From: Halovibrio variabilis
Lineage (GTDB): Bacteria; Pseudomonadota; Gammaproteobacteria; Pseudomonadales; Halomonadaceae
Reading direction: 5' to 3'
Length of the DNA: 64,000 nucleotides
Assembly (NCBI RefSeq): GCF_007991175.1
Contig: NZ_BJXV01000001.1
Location: 62,001-126,000, forward strand
Positions 62,907 through 64,000 of the stretch are shown one piece after another. The notes beneath the pieces are model-generated. The model did no database searches. It was not told the origin of the DNA and saw only the letters and a program-made list of their open reading frames with translations. Position 1 is the first letter of the stretch. Each line of letters begins with the position of its first letter. A program made the translations under genes and the position numbers.

Positions 62907-64000
62907 GTGAGATTATTCGCCGCGACCCGCGCCGCGAGTGGATCGCCCGGAACCGTCTGCATCCTGAGTACGCCAATGTGCTTGCCGACATGGGCGGCGG
63001 CGGCGGCGGAGCGGTCAGCGAATGGCAGGGCCCTAACGGCGCGGTGCGCAAGAACCCTCGCGCCATCGGTTTTATCGGCCCCAATGGCGTCAAACGGATT
63101 GACCGCAGTGGCCTGCAGCAAGGGGGGCAGTCCGCCGCGACAACGACGGCGGCTCGCGATAGCCGCCGCATGGTGACGATTGATCAACCCGCCTTCCTGG
63201 TGGCCGTGGTGCCGGACATGACCGGTGGGCGTCTCTCCACTCATGACAAGGATCTGCTGGGGCTGGCCCGGCGGTTGGCGGATGCCGATGCCGAGCGTCC
63301 CGGCGCCGTGGTGGCGATTCTGTTTGGTGAGCATAAAGAAGCGGCGCTGGGCGAAGCCGGGATTGATCAGGTCGTGCATCTGGACGATAACAGCTACGCG
63401 GGTTTTGCCCCCGAAGCGTGTCTGGCGGCCTTGAGCGGCGTAGAGCGGGAGATGGCACCGCGCTTCTGGCTACTGCCTGACTCCCCGCTGGGGGGAAGCG
63501 AGCTGGGCCGACGGCTGGCTGTGCGGTTGGGTGAGCGCCCGGCGACCCAGGTCTGGCAGGTTGAGGCGGATGCGCATAGTGAAACCAGCTGGCGTTGTAC
63601 GGCACGCGGTGCCGCGGGCTCGGTCGATATTACGCGCCACCTGCCACGCGTGGTGCTGGCACTGGCGGAGTGCGCCGAGCCAGTCAGTGAGACGCGCCAT
63701 GCCGCCCAGCCTGTCGCGCTGCCCCAGCCGCTGCCCGACGTGCTTGGTCGCCTCAAGGACATGGGGGAAGTCGCCGTCGATCCGGCCAGTGTGTCGCTCG
63801 CCGAGGCGGAATTTATATTATCAGCGGGTAATGGCGTTAAGGACTGGGAGGGCTATCACCGTGCCGCTCAGGTGCTCGGTGCGGCCAAGGGGGCATCGCG
63901 TGTCGCGGTGGATGATGGCTTTATGGCCCGCGATCGTCAGGTAGGCGCATCTGGGACCTGGGTTTCCGCGCGTGTTTACGTGGCGGTGGGAATCTCCGGC
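62903..64000 (+). CDS. etfA: Electron transfer flavoprotein alpha subunit (3' end outside window)
   Basis: The ATG overlaps the dgcB stop (ATGA at 62903-62906) and the frame stays open to the window end, 366 codons. The N-terminal part (MSEIIRRDPRREWIARNRLH) has an extension with a Gly-rich patch before the usual ETF domain I. The FAD-domain signature is clear near the end: ILSAGNGVKDWEGYHRAAQV, then GASRVAVDDGFMARDRQVGA, SGTWVSARVYVAVGISG. It corresponds to PA5400 in the Pseudomonas cluster; etfB is expected next. It likely accepts electrons from DgcA. Confidence 0.93.
   Translation, partial: MSEIIRRDPRREWIARNRLHPEYANVLADMGGGGGGAVSEWQGPNGAVRKNPRAIGFIGPNGVKRIDRSGLQQGGQSAATTTAARDSRRMVTIDQPAFLVAVVPDMTGGRLSTHDKDLLGLARRLADADAERPGAVVAILFGEHKEAALGEAGIDQVVHLDDNSYAGFAPEACLAALSGVEREMAPRFWLLPDSPLGGSELGRRLAVRLGERPATQVWQVEADAHSETSWRCTARGAAGSVDITRHLPRVVLALAECAEPVSETRHAAQPVALPQPLPDVLGRLKDMGEVAVDPASVSLAEAEFILSAGNGVKDWEGYHRAAQVLGAAKGASRVAVDDGFMARDRQVGASGTWVSARVYVAVGISG

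Overview
The window looks like a chromosomal segment of a gamma-proteobacterium of the Halomonas type. This is inferred from the GC-rich backbone, the urea/urease cluster, the glycine betaine (dimethylglycine) catabolic genes typical of compatible-solute users, the TRAP transporter and the several c-di-GMP and chemotaxis genes. No rRNA gene or species marker is present, so the genus is an inference.

Layout. 1-2242: the end of a urea ABC transporter (urtC partial, urtD, urtE). 2302-6103 (minus): a metal ABC transporter, solute-binding protein / ATPase / two permeases, preceded by an MntR-box-like site, so probably manganese. 6467-7831: globin-coupled diguanylate cyclase. 7859-13428: urease structural and accessory genes ureDABC-ureEFG, with a well-spaced sigma-54 promoter and an NtrC-like dyad in front. 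13448-14374: YihY/BrkB membrane protein. 15022-16788: chemoreceptor with a sigma-28 (FliA) promoter. 16859-19638 (minus): TRAP transporter dctPQM. 19783-19859: tRNA-Arg(CCG).

From the tRNA to about 30.6 kb lies an accessory region. It starts with a decayed minus-strand gene, a duplicated tRNA-Arg 3' end plus terminator, and a crippled group II intron. An intact four-gene unit follows: 7TM-DISM histidine kinase, OmpR-like regulator, large filamentous-haemagglutinin-type exoprotein (TpsA) and its outer-membrane transporter (TpsB). The region closes with an IS3-family transposase remnant.

30.9-46.6 kb is a mixed region: a DUF2628 protein, a ZIP metal transporter, small secreted proteins, an AraC regulator with a repeated candidate operator, a second FliA-type chemoreceptor, an SDR enzyme, a c-di-GMP synthase/hydrolase pair (one carrying half a LOV photosensor domain), dienelactone hydrolase, an ATP-grasp protein and a flavin reductase-like protein. 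46.6-55.2 kb holds a BON lipoprotein with a giant AsmA protein, tandem PRC-barrel proteins, an unusual Nramp-like transporter and a NYN-domain protein.

55638-64000 is a glycine betaine/dimethylglycine catabolic locus: a GbdR-like regulator, then a dipeptidase-fold protein, a DUF5943 protein, dgcA, dgcB and etfA (cut by the window end). The order matches the Pseudomonas aeruginosa PA5396-PA5400 cluster as I recall it. Functionally, the window combines nitrogen acquisition (urea uptake and hydrolysis, NtrC control), metal homeostasis, motility/c-di-GMP signalling and osmolyte catabolism, with one adhesin island inserted beside a tRNA gene.
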